Below the pieces are notes generated by a model. The model worked only from the letters and a program-made list of their open reading frames with translations. It searched no databases and had not been told where the DNA came from. Below, piece after piece: positions 17,056-27,700 of a stretch of DNA of 55,160 nucleotides. How positions within the stretch are numbered: position 1 is the first letter of the stretch; each line of letters opens with the position of its first letter. Source of the DNA: Bacteroidales bacterium (lineage in GTDB: Bacteria; Bacteroidota; Bacteroidia; Bacteroidales; UBA1556). The DNA is taken from the NCBI GenBank assembly GCA_027064095.1, contig JAMOQI010000029.1:1-55160 (forward strand), written 5' to 3'. A program made the position numbers and the translations under genes.

Positions 17056-18324
17056 TTATTTTTTGCTTAAGATTAATGATTGAATGTCCGCGCCACTTGG
17101 ATTCTGAAAGACCGTAAGTCCAAACTCAGGAATAATAGCAAATAAATGGTCAAAAATATCTGCTTGAATAGCTTCGTAATCAGCCCAGTCCTGAATTTTA
17201 CTAAACACATAAATTTCCAAAGGCAAGCCCTTTTCTGTTGATTGAAGTTGCCGCACAAGAAATGTCATATCAGTATTTATCTCCTTTTTCTCCATCAGAT
17301 ACATTTCAATATAAGCTCTAAAAACACCAATATTAGTTTGGTGACGTCCATTAGTAAACTCTCCTTTTATTCCAAGCTTTTCATTATATTCGCGCAATTC
17401 ATCTTCCTTTTTATTCAAATAATCTGAAAGGAGTCTAATACTTTTAAGGCTGTCGAGCTCTGAATCTTTAAGAAATTTTATAGAATGAATATCGATATTT
17501 ATATACCTTTTGATTCTTCTTCCTCCCGATTCCTCCATACCACGCCAATTATGAAAAGTATTACTCACTAGAGAGTAAGTAGGAATAGTACTAATTGTTT
17601 TGTCCCAATTTTGAACTTTAACAGTAGTAAGCGAAATGTCTATTACAACACCGTCAGCTCCGGCATCAGGTACAGAGATCCAATCCCCTAACTCGAGCAT
17701 ATTATTGGCATTAATCTGTATTCCTCCCACAAAACCAAGTATGGTATCTTTAAATATCAACATTAATACTGCAGCAAAAGCTCCAATACCTGTAAGTAAA
17801 AAGCTTATATCTTTGGATACAATAATGGAAATTGCAACTAAAACTCCAATAACTATTGCTAATAATTGAAATACTTGAATATAGGACTTTATCGACTTTT
17901 TATGATCTTGTTGGCGTGAATTATAAATATCATTAACAGAATTGAAAATCGCTATAAAACCTCTCACCATATAATAATCCATATAAAGCTTTAAAACAAT
18001 AACAACTAGATTATGTAATAATACAAAATCTACAACCAATATATCAATAAGAATTAGCCATAAATATATAGTTAGTATATGTAAAAAGTAGGAAAATACC
18101 TTATTATCAAATAAATAATTATCAATATCTGTCTTTGATTTATCAGCAATCTTTTTTATATAAGCTTTTACATATTTTACAACAATTGAATCAACAATGA
18201 AATATATCAAAATTGTAAATAGAAAATACACACTCTCAACGGTATATATTGCTGATTTTAATGTAAATCCCAAATCAATAATTAAGCCTTGTAGATAAGT
18301 ACTAAATTGTGAAAACCACTCCAT
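17056..18324 (-). CDS. MscS-family mechanosensitive channel, YbdG-like
   Basis: 422 aa. The N-terminal 180 or so residues hold about five hydrophobic segments, followed by a pore-proximal helix (AVLMLIFKDTILGFVGG) and the cytosolic beta domain. The NWRGMEESGGRRIKR string matches the YbdG subgroup of MscS-like channels. Expected to sit in the inner membrane and release osmolytes when membrane tension rises. Own putative promoter box 26 nt upstream; it ends 3 nt from the convergent mobA with no visible terminator between them. Confidence 0.9.
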   Translation of the reverse strand: MEWFSQFSTYLQGLIIDLGFTLKSAIYTVESVYFLFTILIYFIVDSIVVKYVKAYIKKIADKSKTDIDNYLFDNKVFSYFLHILTIYLWLILIDILVVDFVLLHNLVVIVLKLYMDYYMVRGFIAIFNSVNDIYNSRQQDHKKSIKSYIQVFQLLAIVIGVLVAISIIVSKDISFLLTGIGAFAAVLMLIFKDTILGFVGGIQINANNMLELGDWISVPDAGADGVVIDISLTTVKVQNWDKTISTIPTYSLVSNTFHNWRGMEESGGRRIKRYINIDIHSIKFLKDSELDSLKSIRLLSDYLNKKEDELREYNEKLGIKGEFTNGRHQTNIGVFRAYIEMYLMEKKEINTDMTFLVRQLQSTEKGLPLEIYVFSKIQDWADYEAIQADIFDHLFAIIPEFGLTVFQNPSGADIQSLILSKK

Positions 18325-18349
18325 AATAAATTTATTAATAATTAATTGA

Positions 18350-18357
18350 CAAAAGTA
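18350..18357 (-). promoter_or_regulatory. putative -7 box of the mscS-like gene
   Basis: Minus-strand TACTTTTG fits TAnnTTTG and would give a short leader of about 20 nt. Confidence 0.45.
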
Positions 18358-18416
18358 AAACTATTCATCTAACTCATACTACTTTTAATAAAAAAATAAT
18401 ATATAAAAATACAATA

Positions 18417-18447
18417 AAAAAAGCGGAATAAATAATTCCGCTTTTTT
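18417..18447. terminator. terminator of the TonB receptor-lipoprotein operon
   Basis: A 13-bp perfect stem (AAAAAAGCGGAAT, 18417-18429, with 18435-18447) and a 5-nt loop, flanked by A- and T-runs, 30 nt beyond the lipoprotein stop codon. Confidence 0.9.
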
Positions 18448-18477
18448 AACCACAGTAATAATTAATAATAATAAAAC

Positions 18478-18864
18478 TTAATCAAAGGGGACAATACCAC
18501 CTCGCTTTACTTCAAAAATGGTATCTCCAATTGTTTTCTCATAATATTTAGCTTGATATTCGTATTTTCCATCAATAATAATCCCCATACTAAACCTCAT
18601 ACTTGAGCTTATATCTTCCTTAAACTTCAGATATAAATATACTGGACTTCCTTGATCCATTGTAAAATCTTGAGTCCAATTACTACTAAGTCCAGCTGGT
18701 GTAACATCTTTACTTATAGTCTTACCATCAGCATCGATATAAACAACAGAATAATTATCTGATAAACCAGTTATCATATACGAAACTTTCTTAGGGTCAC
18801 CATCTTTTTGACAAGAAACTGAAATAACTAATAATGCTATAAATACTAATACTAAATTTTTCAT
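18478..18864 (-). CDS. lipoprotein, possible MmpS-like fold, linked to the copper-type TonB receptor
   Basis: 128 aa with a lipobox VISVSC (Cys18) at the end of a hydrophobic leader. The mature part resembles MmpS-type domains in its layout: a SYMITGLSDNYSVVYIDADG start, then a Trp and an FTM segment, then IIIDGKYEY. This is a visual resemblance only. It begins 10 nt after the receptor stop codon and shares its terminator, so it probably serves the same transport step in the periplasm or outer membrane. Binding of the receptor's substrate is a reasonable guess but not shown. Confidence 0.7.
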   Translation of the reverse strand: MKNLVLVFIALLVISVSCQKDGDPKKVSYMITGLSDNYSVVYIDADGKTISKDVTPAGLSSNWTQDFTMDQGSPVYLYLKFKEDISSSMRFSMGIIIDGKYEYQAKYYEKTIGDTIFEVKRGGIVPFD

Positions 18865-18874
18865 GTCCTAATCT

Positions 18875-21235
18875 TTAAATATTAAATATTAAATTAACAA
18901 AGAAAATTCTGCCAGGTTCAAATAATCTTGAATCTGTACCTAGAACTCGTCTGTTAAGATGTTCATAATATGCTTTGTCAAACACATTGTTTACACCACC
19001 AACAACTGTTAAGTTTTGATTGTGTTTGTATTTCAAACTAACATCAAGGAGTAAAAAAGAAGGTGTCGTAAGTTCCTGCATAGCTTTAGAAACATTATTC
19101 TGTGCTGCAGAGTACCTATAACTAATACTTGGGATGAGTTTATTATTGTAAAATTTATAAGAAGCATTAAGTTTCATATTCATAGGAGGTATTTCTCCAA
19201 GCGGATCATTTTTAACTATTGATGAACCTGTAATATTTCCATTGGCATCATAATCCAAAACATCAACTTCATTAATCGTACCTTTGGTGAATGCCGCAGT
19301 ATAGGATAGCCTCCACTTGTACCTTTGAGGTGTTGCAAAGCTAAATTCCAAACCATACAGCTTTGCTATTCCAAGGTTATCAAACTTTTTAACACCTAAT
19401 ACGCCCTGAGTAAGAGGCTTCTGTACTGCAGGAGGCAAATATATTCCTCCAATATAATCTTGCACAATTGAATAAAAAGCAGTTAGTTCAATTCCTCCAA
19501 ACTTTTGATTATTATATTTATATACTATGTCAAACTCGTTATTGATTTCAGGTAATAGGTTTGGATTACCTAAATACTCAAAATTATCATAACCTGTTGG
19601 AAGTAATATGATAAAGCGTTCTAACATATCAGCACTTCTTACCCCTCTACCGAAGGACATTCCAAAAGACATATTTTCATTGATTTTGCGTGTAACTCCA
19701 ATATTAAAACTAAAATTAACAAAACTAGATTTAGTACTATCAGCAGGAATTCCAATGAGCTCTTTTTTCTTCATATTAAGCAATGAAATAGAGTCGGAAT
19801 AAGCAGAATTGACATCTAATCTAACAGCAGCTACACCCTCCCATAAATTTTTGTTATATCTATATTCAGAAAAAATACCATAATTAGAAATATGAGCTTT
19901 ATTCCATAAATCCTCCATTTTAACTGGCACCTTACCCATTATTGGATATTGTCCAACCATGGTTTTTATTCTTTCACCATCTTTATCTACCCCGTACATA
20001 TCAGTTCCTACGAATAAATGGCTATTTTTATTTGTATTTAAACCAAATTCTACCCTATAACCATAACGTCTTGCTAAAATCTGCGATACAGCAACAACAG
20101 TATCAGAAAATCCCCTCTCTTTATTGTCCATAGTATGGTCAACATCAGAAAGATAAGCTTTTACATGTATCGATTCTATAGACTTAGTAACATTTTTAGC
20201 CGTATAATCCACAGAATATAATTTTGTATTGTCAGCTCTTTCATCCATTGGTAATGCAGGAAAATTCACATTTCGAGCATAAAACTCAGAATAAGAAAAT
20301 ACAATTTTATGATTATCTGCAATAGCAAAACCCAATTTCCCATTATATCCTAACTTTTTAAAAGAAGATTTAATCAAATTACCAGCTCCATCTGTATAGC
20401 TACCATAATTTGAATTATTCCCCGAAAAGGAGAAAAACACTTTTTTACCTCCACCATACACTGTTATATGTTCCCTCATACCATTCCAATTACTTTCATA
20501 ACCCATATTAGCTTTTACATGTACTTGAAATTTATCAAAAGGTCGAGGTGAGGATGTATGCATATTTATTACGCCTCCCATAACTGGTCCATACCGTAAG
20601 GCAAATGGCCCCTTTAAAACTTCTATAGCTTCTATATCACCTGATTCAACATGTGCTGTTGTAGGATCCATTCTATTTGGACAACCACCTTCCATTCTCA
20701 TACCATTATCCACCTGAACATTTAATTGACTAAATTTAAAACCTCTAATAACAGGATCAAGATTAGCCCCCCCCTTCCTAACAGCATATACATTAGGTAT
20801 CTCTCTTAAATAATCACCAATATCTCTCACTGGTCGCTGTTCTATAGTAGCTTCCTTAATTACAACCTTTGAGTAAGCATGATTCTGTATCTTGTCATCT
20901 CTAATTTCAACTGCAAGTAGCTCTTTAATATCAATATTAAGAGATATATTTATTTCTATTATTTTACCATCTTGAATATTAACCACTTGTGAAAGCTCTG
21001 AATAACCCATATGTTTCACATACAAAGTATATTTTCCCTCTTTCAGTCCTTTAATAATAAACTCTCCCTTATCATTTGTCACCACACCTCTATCTAAAGG
21101 TGATATCAATATCTCAGCTTGCGAAATCAACGCACCAGAATGGGAGTCTTTTACAACACCTTTTATACCACCATAATTTTGAGTAAATGCAAACAATGAC
21201 GTAAACAATAATCCGATAAGTATACTAACTCTCAT
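18875..21235 (-). CDS. TonB-dependent receptor of the OprC/NosA copper type
   Basis: 786 aa. Signal peptide; a carboxypeptidase-regulatory-like domain at about 22-105; plug domain at about 120-230; then a 22-strand-type barrel ending in FFVNLIFNI. The plug carries GGCPNRMDP, a CxxxM pair at Cys185/Met189, and an early barrel loop carries VDHTMDN, an HxM pair at His367/Met369. In OprC the copper site is reported as CxxxM plus HxM about 180 residues apart (Cys143/Met147, His323/Met325), and the spacing here is 182. I infer copper uptake across the outer membrane. The N-terminal domain is an addition common in Bacteroidetes receptors. First gene of a two-gene operon. Confidence 0.85.
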   Translation of the reverse strand: MRVSILIGLLFTSLFAFTQNYGGIKGVVKDSHSGALISQAEILISPLDRGVVTNDKGEFIIKGLKEGKYTLYVKHMGYSELSQVVNIQDGKIIEINISLNIDIKELLAVEIRDDKIQNHAYSKVVIKEATIEQRPVRDIGDYLREIPNVYAVRKGGANLDPVIRGFKFSQLNVQVDNGMRMEGGCPNRMDPTTAHVESGDIEAIEVLKGPFALRYGPVMGGVINMHTSSPRPFDKFQVHVKANMGYESNWNGMREHITVYGGGKKVFFSFSGNNSNYGSYTDGAGNLIKSSFKKLGYNGKLGFAIADNHKIVFSYSEFYARNVNFPALPMDERADNTKLYSVDYTAKNVTKSIESIHVKAYLSDVDHTMDNKERGFSDTVVAVSQILARRYGYRVEFGLNTNKNSHLFVGTDMYGVDKDGERIKTMVGQYPIMGKVPVKMEDLWNKAHISNYGIFSEYRYNKNLWEGVAAVRLDVNSAYSDSISLLNMKKKELIGIPADSTKSSFVNFSFNIGVTRKINENMSFGMSFGRGVRSADMLERFIILLPTGYDNFEYLGNPNLLPEINNEFDIVYKYNNQKFGGIELTAFYSIVQDYIGGIYLPPAVQKPLTQGVLGVKKFDNLGIAKLYGLEFSFATPQRYKWRLSYTAAFTKGTINEVDVLDYDANGNITGSSIVKNDPLGEIPPMNMKLNASYKFYNNKLIPSISYRYSAAQNNVSKAMQELTTPSFLLLDVSLKYKHNQNLTVVGGVNNVFDKAYYEHLNRRVLGTDSRLFEPGRIFFVNLIFNI

Positions 21236-21315
21236 AAAAATAAATTTTTTATTTATTAAATGCTTATACTAATAAGTCCATCTCCCTTTCAATACACTCT
21301 AATAATATGACAGTA

Positions 21316-21323
21316 CAAATATA
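21316..21323 (-). promoter_or_regulatory. putative -7 box of the TonB receptor operon
   Basis: Minus-strand TATATTTG fits TAnnTTTG, 80 nt upstream of the receptor start. No clear -33 element and no recognisable metal-regulator operator were seen. Confidence 0.4.
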
Positions 21324-21380
21324 TAATATTTTTTAAGTTATGTTAATTTTTTCTTAATTTTTTATTTTATAACAAAAAAA

Positions 21381-21402
21381 GACCAGCAAAAAAATGCTGG
21401 TC
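21381..21402 (-). terminator. terminator of the porP-gldJ operon
   Basis: GACCAGCA (21381-21388) pairs with TGCTGGTC (21395-21402) around an A6 loop; on the minus strand a T7 run follows. It lies 16 nt past the gldJ stop. Confidence 0.9.
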
Positions 21403-21418
21403 TATAATATTATTATTT

Positions 21419-23209
21419 TTAGTAATTACCAATCGGGCTACCTACTCTTGTCATTGCACATCTAAAACCTATATCATCAGTGGATTGATGTTCATCAAGG
21501 AAACGTCTGGTACCAGGGCTCAACCAATATGCTCCATCTTTCCAAGATCCACCTTTATAGACTCTAGCATGATCATTCACCATAGAAGTTAGACCATAAT
21601 CATACATTTTACTAGTACTTGTTCCATCATCATCCCGCCAGTTACTCCAATTATTATCACTAGTATAATTTGATGCGTAATCACCATCAAGATAATTAAT
21701 ATTGTTAGCCTTACGATAATTTCTACGATTTAGATTCTCTTCAATCGTAACATCTCTGGTTCTTAATTCTCCAGGTTCAGCGACAATAAAATCTGAAATA
21801 CCCTTTGCTAATTCGGCAGCTATTTCAATTGTTTCTGAAGGGTTTCCATAAAGTTTATCTTCAAGAAGTTCAGCCATAGCGTCAGAAGCTTCTTCGTATT
21901 TTCTATCGTCATTAAGTTTTTTTATTGCTTCTAAACCCGAAGTCAAATCAGCCTCCAGTTTCTTTTCATCATCATTTAAGGGACGACTTAAATTCCTAAA
22001 GAACCCTTGATCAGTTGTTCCTACAGGCCCATTTAACCATTCTAAAATACCATCATAATCATAAATAGTATTATAAAGTTTATCGGCAATAGCACCTGTA
22101 TTATTTCTAACATAAGTTTTATAAACATTACCACGGAATGAGTTATAATCATCCATATCTTCAAATGTAAGAGGTCTGTAAACATCCATCACCCACTCTG
22201 AAACATTACCTGCCATATTATAAAGTCCGTAATCATTAGGCCAATAAGCATAGACTGGAGCGGTTATAGAAGCAGCATCATTAAGATTCCCTGCTACACC
22301 CATATAATCGCCTCTACCTCTACGGTAATTAGCTACCATATCTCCATAATTGCCTGGTGCATCTGTACGAGTAATATGTCCATTCCAAGGATAAAGTCTT
22401 CTTTCCACAACTCTTTCGTACATTGTATTTCCAATTAATCCAAGAGCGGCATATTCCCACTCAGCTTCTGTTGGTAATCTATATTTAGGTAATAGAATAC
22501 CATCCTCCATCCTGGCTCTTCTATAACCTCCACCATTGGGAGAAATATCAACCAATTGATGATCAGTTTCTTCACCAATACCTTGTATTTCCGGAACCAT
22601 ATATGCATCAGTATTAAAATGATTATCAGAACTAGGTGCTTCTTGATAATCAAGAATACCGAATTCTACTAAGATATACTCATTAACTCTATCAGTTCTC
22701 CAAGAACAATAGTCACGAGCTTGTAACCAGTTTACACCAACAACAGGATAGTCGCGGAAAGCTGGGTGACGCAAATAATTATTTACATAAGGTTCGTTAT
22801 AAGCTAACTTACTCCTCCAAACAAGAGTATCTGGTAATGCTTTCTGAATAATTCTAGGATTTTCATCAGCATAAACTCTCTTTAACCAATGCAAATACTC
22901 TAAATAATCAAGATTACGCACCTCTGTCATATCCATATAAAATGAAGGGACAGTTGTTCTTCTTGGTTGAGAGTTCCAATCGTACATAACATCTTGCTCT
23001 GTTCTACCCATCACAAAAGTACCACCCTCAATAAGTACTAAACCGGGTCCAGTTTCTTGTTCTTCGTAAGGGGCAACTTGAAAACCACCATTTTTCTCAT
23101 CATTATAGTTCCAGCCTGTTGTAGGAGACTGTTCTTTACTACATGATGAAATAACAAATGCTAATGCCAATAGCACCATCATACTCAAAATACTTCTATG
23201 TTTTATCAT
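21419..23209 (-). CDS. gldJ: gliding/T9SS lipoprotein GldJ
   Basis: 596 aa, lipoprotein leader with lipobox ISSC (Cys23). The body is a formylglycine-generating-enzyme-like (FGE/SUMF1) domain: LVLIEGGTFVMG, PSFYMDMTEV, YPVVGVNWLQARDYC and a C-terminal GGSWKDGAYW...GFRCAM block, split by an acidic helical insert at about 415-480. The TGWNYND string after the signal and the overall length fit GldJ rather than GldK. Known GldJ proteins are outer-membrane lipoproteins that stabilise the T9SS/gliding machinery; no enzymatic activity is expected. Follows the porP-like gene by 40 nt. Confidence 0.88.
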   Translation of the reverse strand: MIKHRSILSMMVLLALAFVISSCSKEQSPTTGWNYNDEKNGGFQVAPYEEQETGPGLVLIEGGTFVMGRTEQDVMYDWNSQPRRTTVPSFYMDMTEVRNLDYLEYLHWLKRVYADENPRIIQKALPDTLVWRSKLAYNEPYVNNYLRHPAFRDYPVVGVNWLQARDYCSWRTDRVNEYILVEFGILDYQEAPSSDNHFNTDAYMVPEIQGIGEETDHQLVDISPNGGGYRRARMEDGILLPKYRLPTEAEWEYAALGLIGNTMYERVVERRLYPWNGHITRTDAPGNYGDMVANYRRGRGDYMGVAGNLNDAASITAPVYAYWPNDYGLYNMAGNVSEWVMDVYRPLTFEDMDDYNSFRGNVYKTYVRNNTGAIADKLYNTIYDYDGILEWLNGPVGTTDQGFFRNLSRPLNDDEKKLEADLTSGLEAIKKLNDDRKYEEASDAMAELLEDKLYGNPSETIEIAAELAKGISDFIVAEPGELRTRDVTIEENLNRRNYRKANNINYLDGDYASNYTSDNNWSNWRDDDGTSTSKMYDYGLTSMVNDHARVYKGGSWKDGAYWLSPGTRRFLDEHQSTDDIGFRCAMTRVGSPIGNY

Positions 23210-23249
23210 AACCTATTAGATTAAATTCTAACAATATTCTACTATATAA

Positions 23250-24248
23250 CTAAAAAGATGGGCAATTTATTTCATGCATTCTAACTCTTTTCACCGGACA
23301 ATTAAAATCCAGTGCCATAGAAATCTCATGAGCACCACCTGAACCGTTTCCTAATGCAGAAACAGTAATATCATAACTATATCCAAATTTAAATTTATCA
23401 TATTCAAAACCAGCTTGAATAATTACAGCATCACTACCTTCTAAAAAATGACGATACCACAGTCCAAAAATCATAGGAGATTTTTTGAAATAAGCACCAT
23501 AATTAAACTGATGAAATGCTCCTTGTTGCATATATACAAAATTAGGCGAAATACGAGGGTCTCCAGGTCGCATACGCTTTCTTCTAATTAATGGTATTGT
23601 ATAACCTGCATGAGCAGTTATTTTCATTGGCAAATAACTTTCACCATTCTCAGTAAAGGCTACATTAACAGGGACCATATGATGGACTGCAACTCCACCA
23701 AAAAAACTCTTATTATAAACCAATAATCCACTTGAAAAATCAGCATCCATAAGATTATACTCACCATTTACAGGCCTAGTCTCTGCTGTTTGCTGTGAAA
23801 AACCCCATTTTGGATTAATTTGATCAGCAAAAGTAAGCTTATCCCAATCTAAATGCTTTTGGAAAAAACTTGCTTGCAATCCAGCTTTAAGAAACCATGT
23901 ACGTGACAACCTAATTCTTACGGAATAAATTAATGAAACAGACTGAGTTGTTAATACTCCTTGCCCTGCTCTATCAGAAGTCACCATAACGCCTAATCCT
24001 CCACCTAATTTATCAATATGCATGTCGAAACTTGCATTATATGTAACATATGATCCAGGAATTGAAGGCCACTGATTTCTATAATTTGTAACAACACGAG
24101 GGCAAACTTTTGCTCCTGCAAAAGCAGGATTTAGGTATAAAGGATTTGCATAAAATTGGGAAAAATGGGCATCTTGAGCCCTCATTCCTAACGTTATAGT
24201 AAAAACCATAATAACTATTAAGTAAATCCTGTGCTTTGTTGTTACCAT
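23250..24248 (-). CDS. PorP/SprF-family type IX secretion membrane protein
   Basis: 332 aa with a signal peptide ending MRAQDAHFSQFY. The family opening SQFYANPLYLNPAFAG is followed by RNQWPSIPG and an outer-membrane barrel of the PorP/SprF type. Such proteins link the GldK/N ring or SprB-type cargo to the outer membrane; genomes often have several copies, so whether this is the core PorP or a cargo-specific SprF copy cannot be decided. Upstream gene of gldJ, divergent from porU. Confidence 0.88.
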   Translation of the reverse strand: MVTTKHRIYLIVIMVFTITLGMRAQDAHFSQFYANPLYLNPAFAGAKVCPRVVTNYRNQWPSIPGSYVTYNASFDMHIDKLGGGLGVMVTSDRAGQGVLTTQSVSLIYSVRIRLSRTWFLKAGLQASFFQKHLDWDKLTFADQINPKWGFSQQTAETRPVNGEYNLMDADFSSGLLVYNKSFFGGVAVHHMVPVNVAFTENGESYLPMKITAHAGYTIPLIRRKRMRPGDPRISPNFVYMQQGAFHQFNYGAYFKKSPMIFGLWYRHFLEGSDAVIIQAGFEYDKFKFGYSYDITVSALGNGSGGAHEISMALDFNCPVKRVRMHEINCPSF

Positions 24249-24701
24249 ACTATAAAATTAAAGCTACAATAATACAAATAATTTCTAATACTTAACCTAA
24301 AATATTTTGCATTATTGCAGTAAAATAAATTTGTTATACCTTTATGATCAAAATTTGTTACACAATTCACCCATTTATTTAAAATAAATACAGACGAAGA
24401 AATTATGTGTAATATTCAATAACCTAATCTAATGAATTTATCTAATAATCGATAAACACTTGAACCAAAAGGACAATAATTATTTTTAAAACGTTGCATA
24501 AAAAAATAATAAAAAAATACAATATACAACTATTTTTGCAGTTAATAATTCAAACCTATATAGAAATTTATAAAAACGAGCATCGATAAAAAATCGGTAC
24601 TGATTTTGGCAAAATAATTATTAACTCACCCGTATATTGACAGGCAGACAAATAAATGACTATAAATTATTAGTGACTCCATATCACCAAATTTTAAATA
24701 T
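24249..24701. other. divergent promoter region between the porP-like gene and porU
   Basis: 453 nt, AT-rich, no coding frame. It contains a possible porU -7 box at 24531-24538 and a near-palindrome AAAATC...GATTTT at 24590-24607 in the porU leader. No good promoter could be picked for the porP-like gene. Confidence 0.6.
24531..24538 (+). promoter_or_regulatory. putative -7 box of porU
   Basis: TATTTTTG fits TAnnTTTG and would give a leader of about 155 nt. There is no convincing -33 element. Confidence 0.35.
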
Positions 24702-27700
24702 ATGAAACCCTTACTATCTGTTTTACTACTTTTTAACTTCATATTAATTTTACCTAATTCTATATTTAGTCAAAATACTATACATAAACAATTTACTGTA
24801 GTTTGGAATAAACCAATAAATAATGAAACTAATTATAATAGTATCAACACTCTCAGTTTTGATAAATCTGTACCAAGTAAATTAAATAATCAGTGGCCTG
24901 CATTTTTTACTGTATTACCATTAAATAATGACGAAGAAGTAAATATTGAATTTACAACTATAAACGAAGAATTTCTGTGCAATATTCCAATAAATAAGAA
25001 TATCAATATTGACACAAATTACACTTATACAATTGAATACTTGTACAATAGAGGTGTAAAATCAGCAAAAATAACTGTGGAGGTTTTCAGAAAAAACAAT
25101 TCCAATGCGATTATGAGATTAAAATCTTTTAATTTGAGTTTCATAAAGAATAAAACAAATGGTATAAAAACAGCAAAAGGAAGAAATTACACACAACATT
25201 CTGTACTATCAGATGGAAGATGGTATAAAATAGCAACAAATGAAAACAGCATATATAAGGTGACAGCAAATCAAATGCAAGCGATGGGTTTTTCTACTTC
25301 CAACCTTGACATTAACGATATTAGATTATATGGAAATGGTGGAGGAATGCTCCCGGAAAGGAATTATATAGACAGATATGATGATTTATTTGAGAATGCA
25401 ATTGAAATATATGATATAAACTCTAATGGTATATTTGATGGTAATGACTATTTTTTATTTGAAGGCACATCTCCTACCAAGTGGACTTACAACAATTCTT
25501 ATAAAATATTTATACATCAAAAAAACTTATATGATGACTATGCTTACTATTTTATTACTGTAAAAGATGGACAAGGTAAAAGAATTGAAGTTGATACAAA
25601 TAACTACTCTTCTCCCAATAAATTAGTCACCGCATTCTCTGATTTTAAATATTATGAAAATGATTCATTAAACTTAATAAAAACAGGAAGAGAATGGTAT
25701 GGAGAGCAGTTTAGTGTTATTAACTCCTACAATTTTAAGTTTGTATTTAGCAATATAGAATCAGAAATGCCAGTAATTATGCGAACAAACTCTGTGGCTC
25801 GTTCCACCCTAAACAGCACAATGCTTTTTAGAATAAATGGAATTGAAAAAACAATTCAATATAGTGCAACAAGCACAAATTATTTGGCACAGTATGCAAC
25901 CTCTGTTACCGACACTATGATTTTAAAAACAAGCAATCCTTTATTAACTATAGAAGCTATTTATAGTAAGCCGAATTCAAGTGCAACTGCCTGGTTAAAT
26001 TATATTGAAATTAATGCAAAGCGTCATTTAACTATGACTAATGGACAATTGACATTTCGCGAGCCAAGTATAGTTGGCTTTGGTAATATTGCAAAATATA
26101 CTATTGAAAATGCTAATATTAATACTATAGTCTGGGATATTACCAATCCTCTATCTCCGGTTGAAATTACTCCAAATATTAATAATAACACATTGACATT
26201 TACAACGTCTGCAGATAGTTTAAGAACTTTTGTTGCTCATTACGGAGATTATAAAACTCCAAAACTAGTGAAAGCAATCGACAATCAAGACTTACATTCG
26301 CTTAGTAACATAGATTATGTAATTATTTACCACAATAATTTTAAATCACAGGCTGAGGAGTTAGCTCAATATCATACTATAAAAAACAATTTAAATGTAT
26401 ATACAACCAACTTAGAACCAATATATAATGAATTCTCTTCAGGATCAAAAGACATAACAGCAATAAGAGATTTTATGAAGATGCTTTATGATAAAGCATC
26501 AGGCAATGTAAATGAAATGCCAAAATACTTATTACTTTTGGGAGATGCTTCATATGATTATAAAGATAGAATTGCTAATAATACTAATTTAGTTCCTACA
26601 TACGAATCAGTTAACTCTCTTTCTCCAACAAATTCATTCTGTACTGACGATTATTTCGGACTACTTGATGATAATGAAGGAGCAGGTGCTAATGGAAATT
26701 TAGATATTGGAATAGGTAGATTTCCGGTTACAACATCTGCTCAGGCTAGTAATATTGTAAATAAAATTAAGAGGTATAAATCTCCTGAACTATACTCAAA
26801 TAATTCTTCAGGCTCATGCAATACCGGCACCAATGGCATAAAAGGCTTAGCTGATTGGAGAAACATTAATTGCTTTATTGGTGACGATGAAGATGGAGGT
26901 TTACATACAGCACAAGCTGACTATTTAGCAAATTATGTTTGGAATAATTACCCTGATTATAATGTGGATAAAATATTTTTTGATGCATATGCTCAAGTTA
27001 TAACACCAGGAGGGCAAAGATATCCAGAAGTAAATAATGCGATAAACCAAAGAGTTGAGAAAGGAGCCCTAATAATTAATTATACTGGTCATGGTGGAGA
27101 AGAGGGATGGGCACACGAGTCAGTATTAGAAGTGAAAGATATTAATAATTGGAATAATTATTTCAATATGCCTCTATTTGTGACTGCTACTTGTGAGTTT
27201 AGCAGATATGAAGACCCGGAAAGAATATCTGCCGGAGAATATGTGTTACTAAATCCAAATGGTGGTGGTATTGGACTATTAACAACTTCCAGAGTAACAT
27301 ACTCTTCTACAAATTTCTCGCTAAGTAAGGTAATTTATCAAAATATTCTTGAACAATATAACGGGAAATACCCGGCCCTAGGTGATGTGATAAGAATTTC
27401 AAAAATCGGCGCCGGTTCAGTCTCTGCCAATAAAAACTTTGTCCTATTAGGCGATCCTGCTTTAAAACTTGTTTATCCATGCGACGAAGTAATTACAACA
27501 GATATTGTTGATGCAAAAACAGGTATTAACATAGATACTGCAAGAGCTTTACAAGAAATAAAAATTAAAGGAGAGATTCACAGAGCAGGTTCCATAAATA
27601 CTAATTTTAATGGCATCATTTACCCTACAATTTTCGACAAAGCACAAAATAACAGCACCTTAGGAAATGATAACGATAGTCCTATTTATAATTTTTTACT

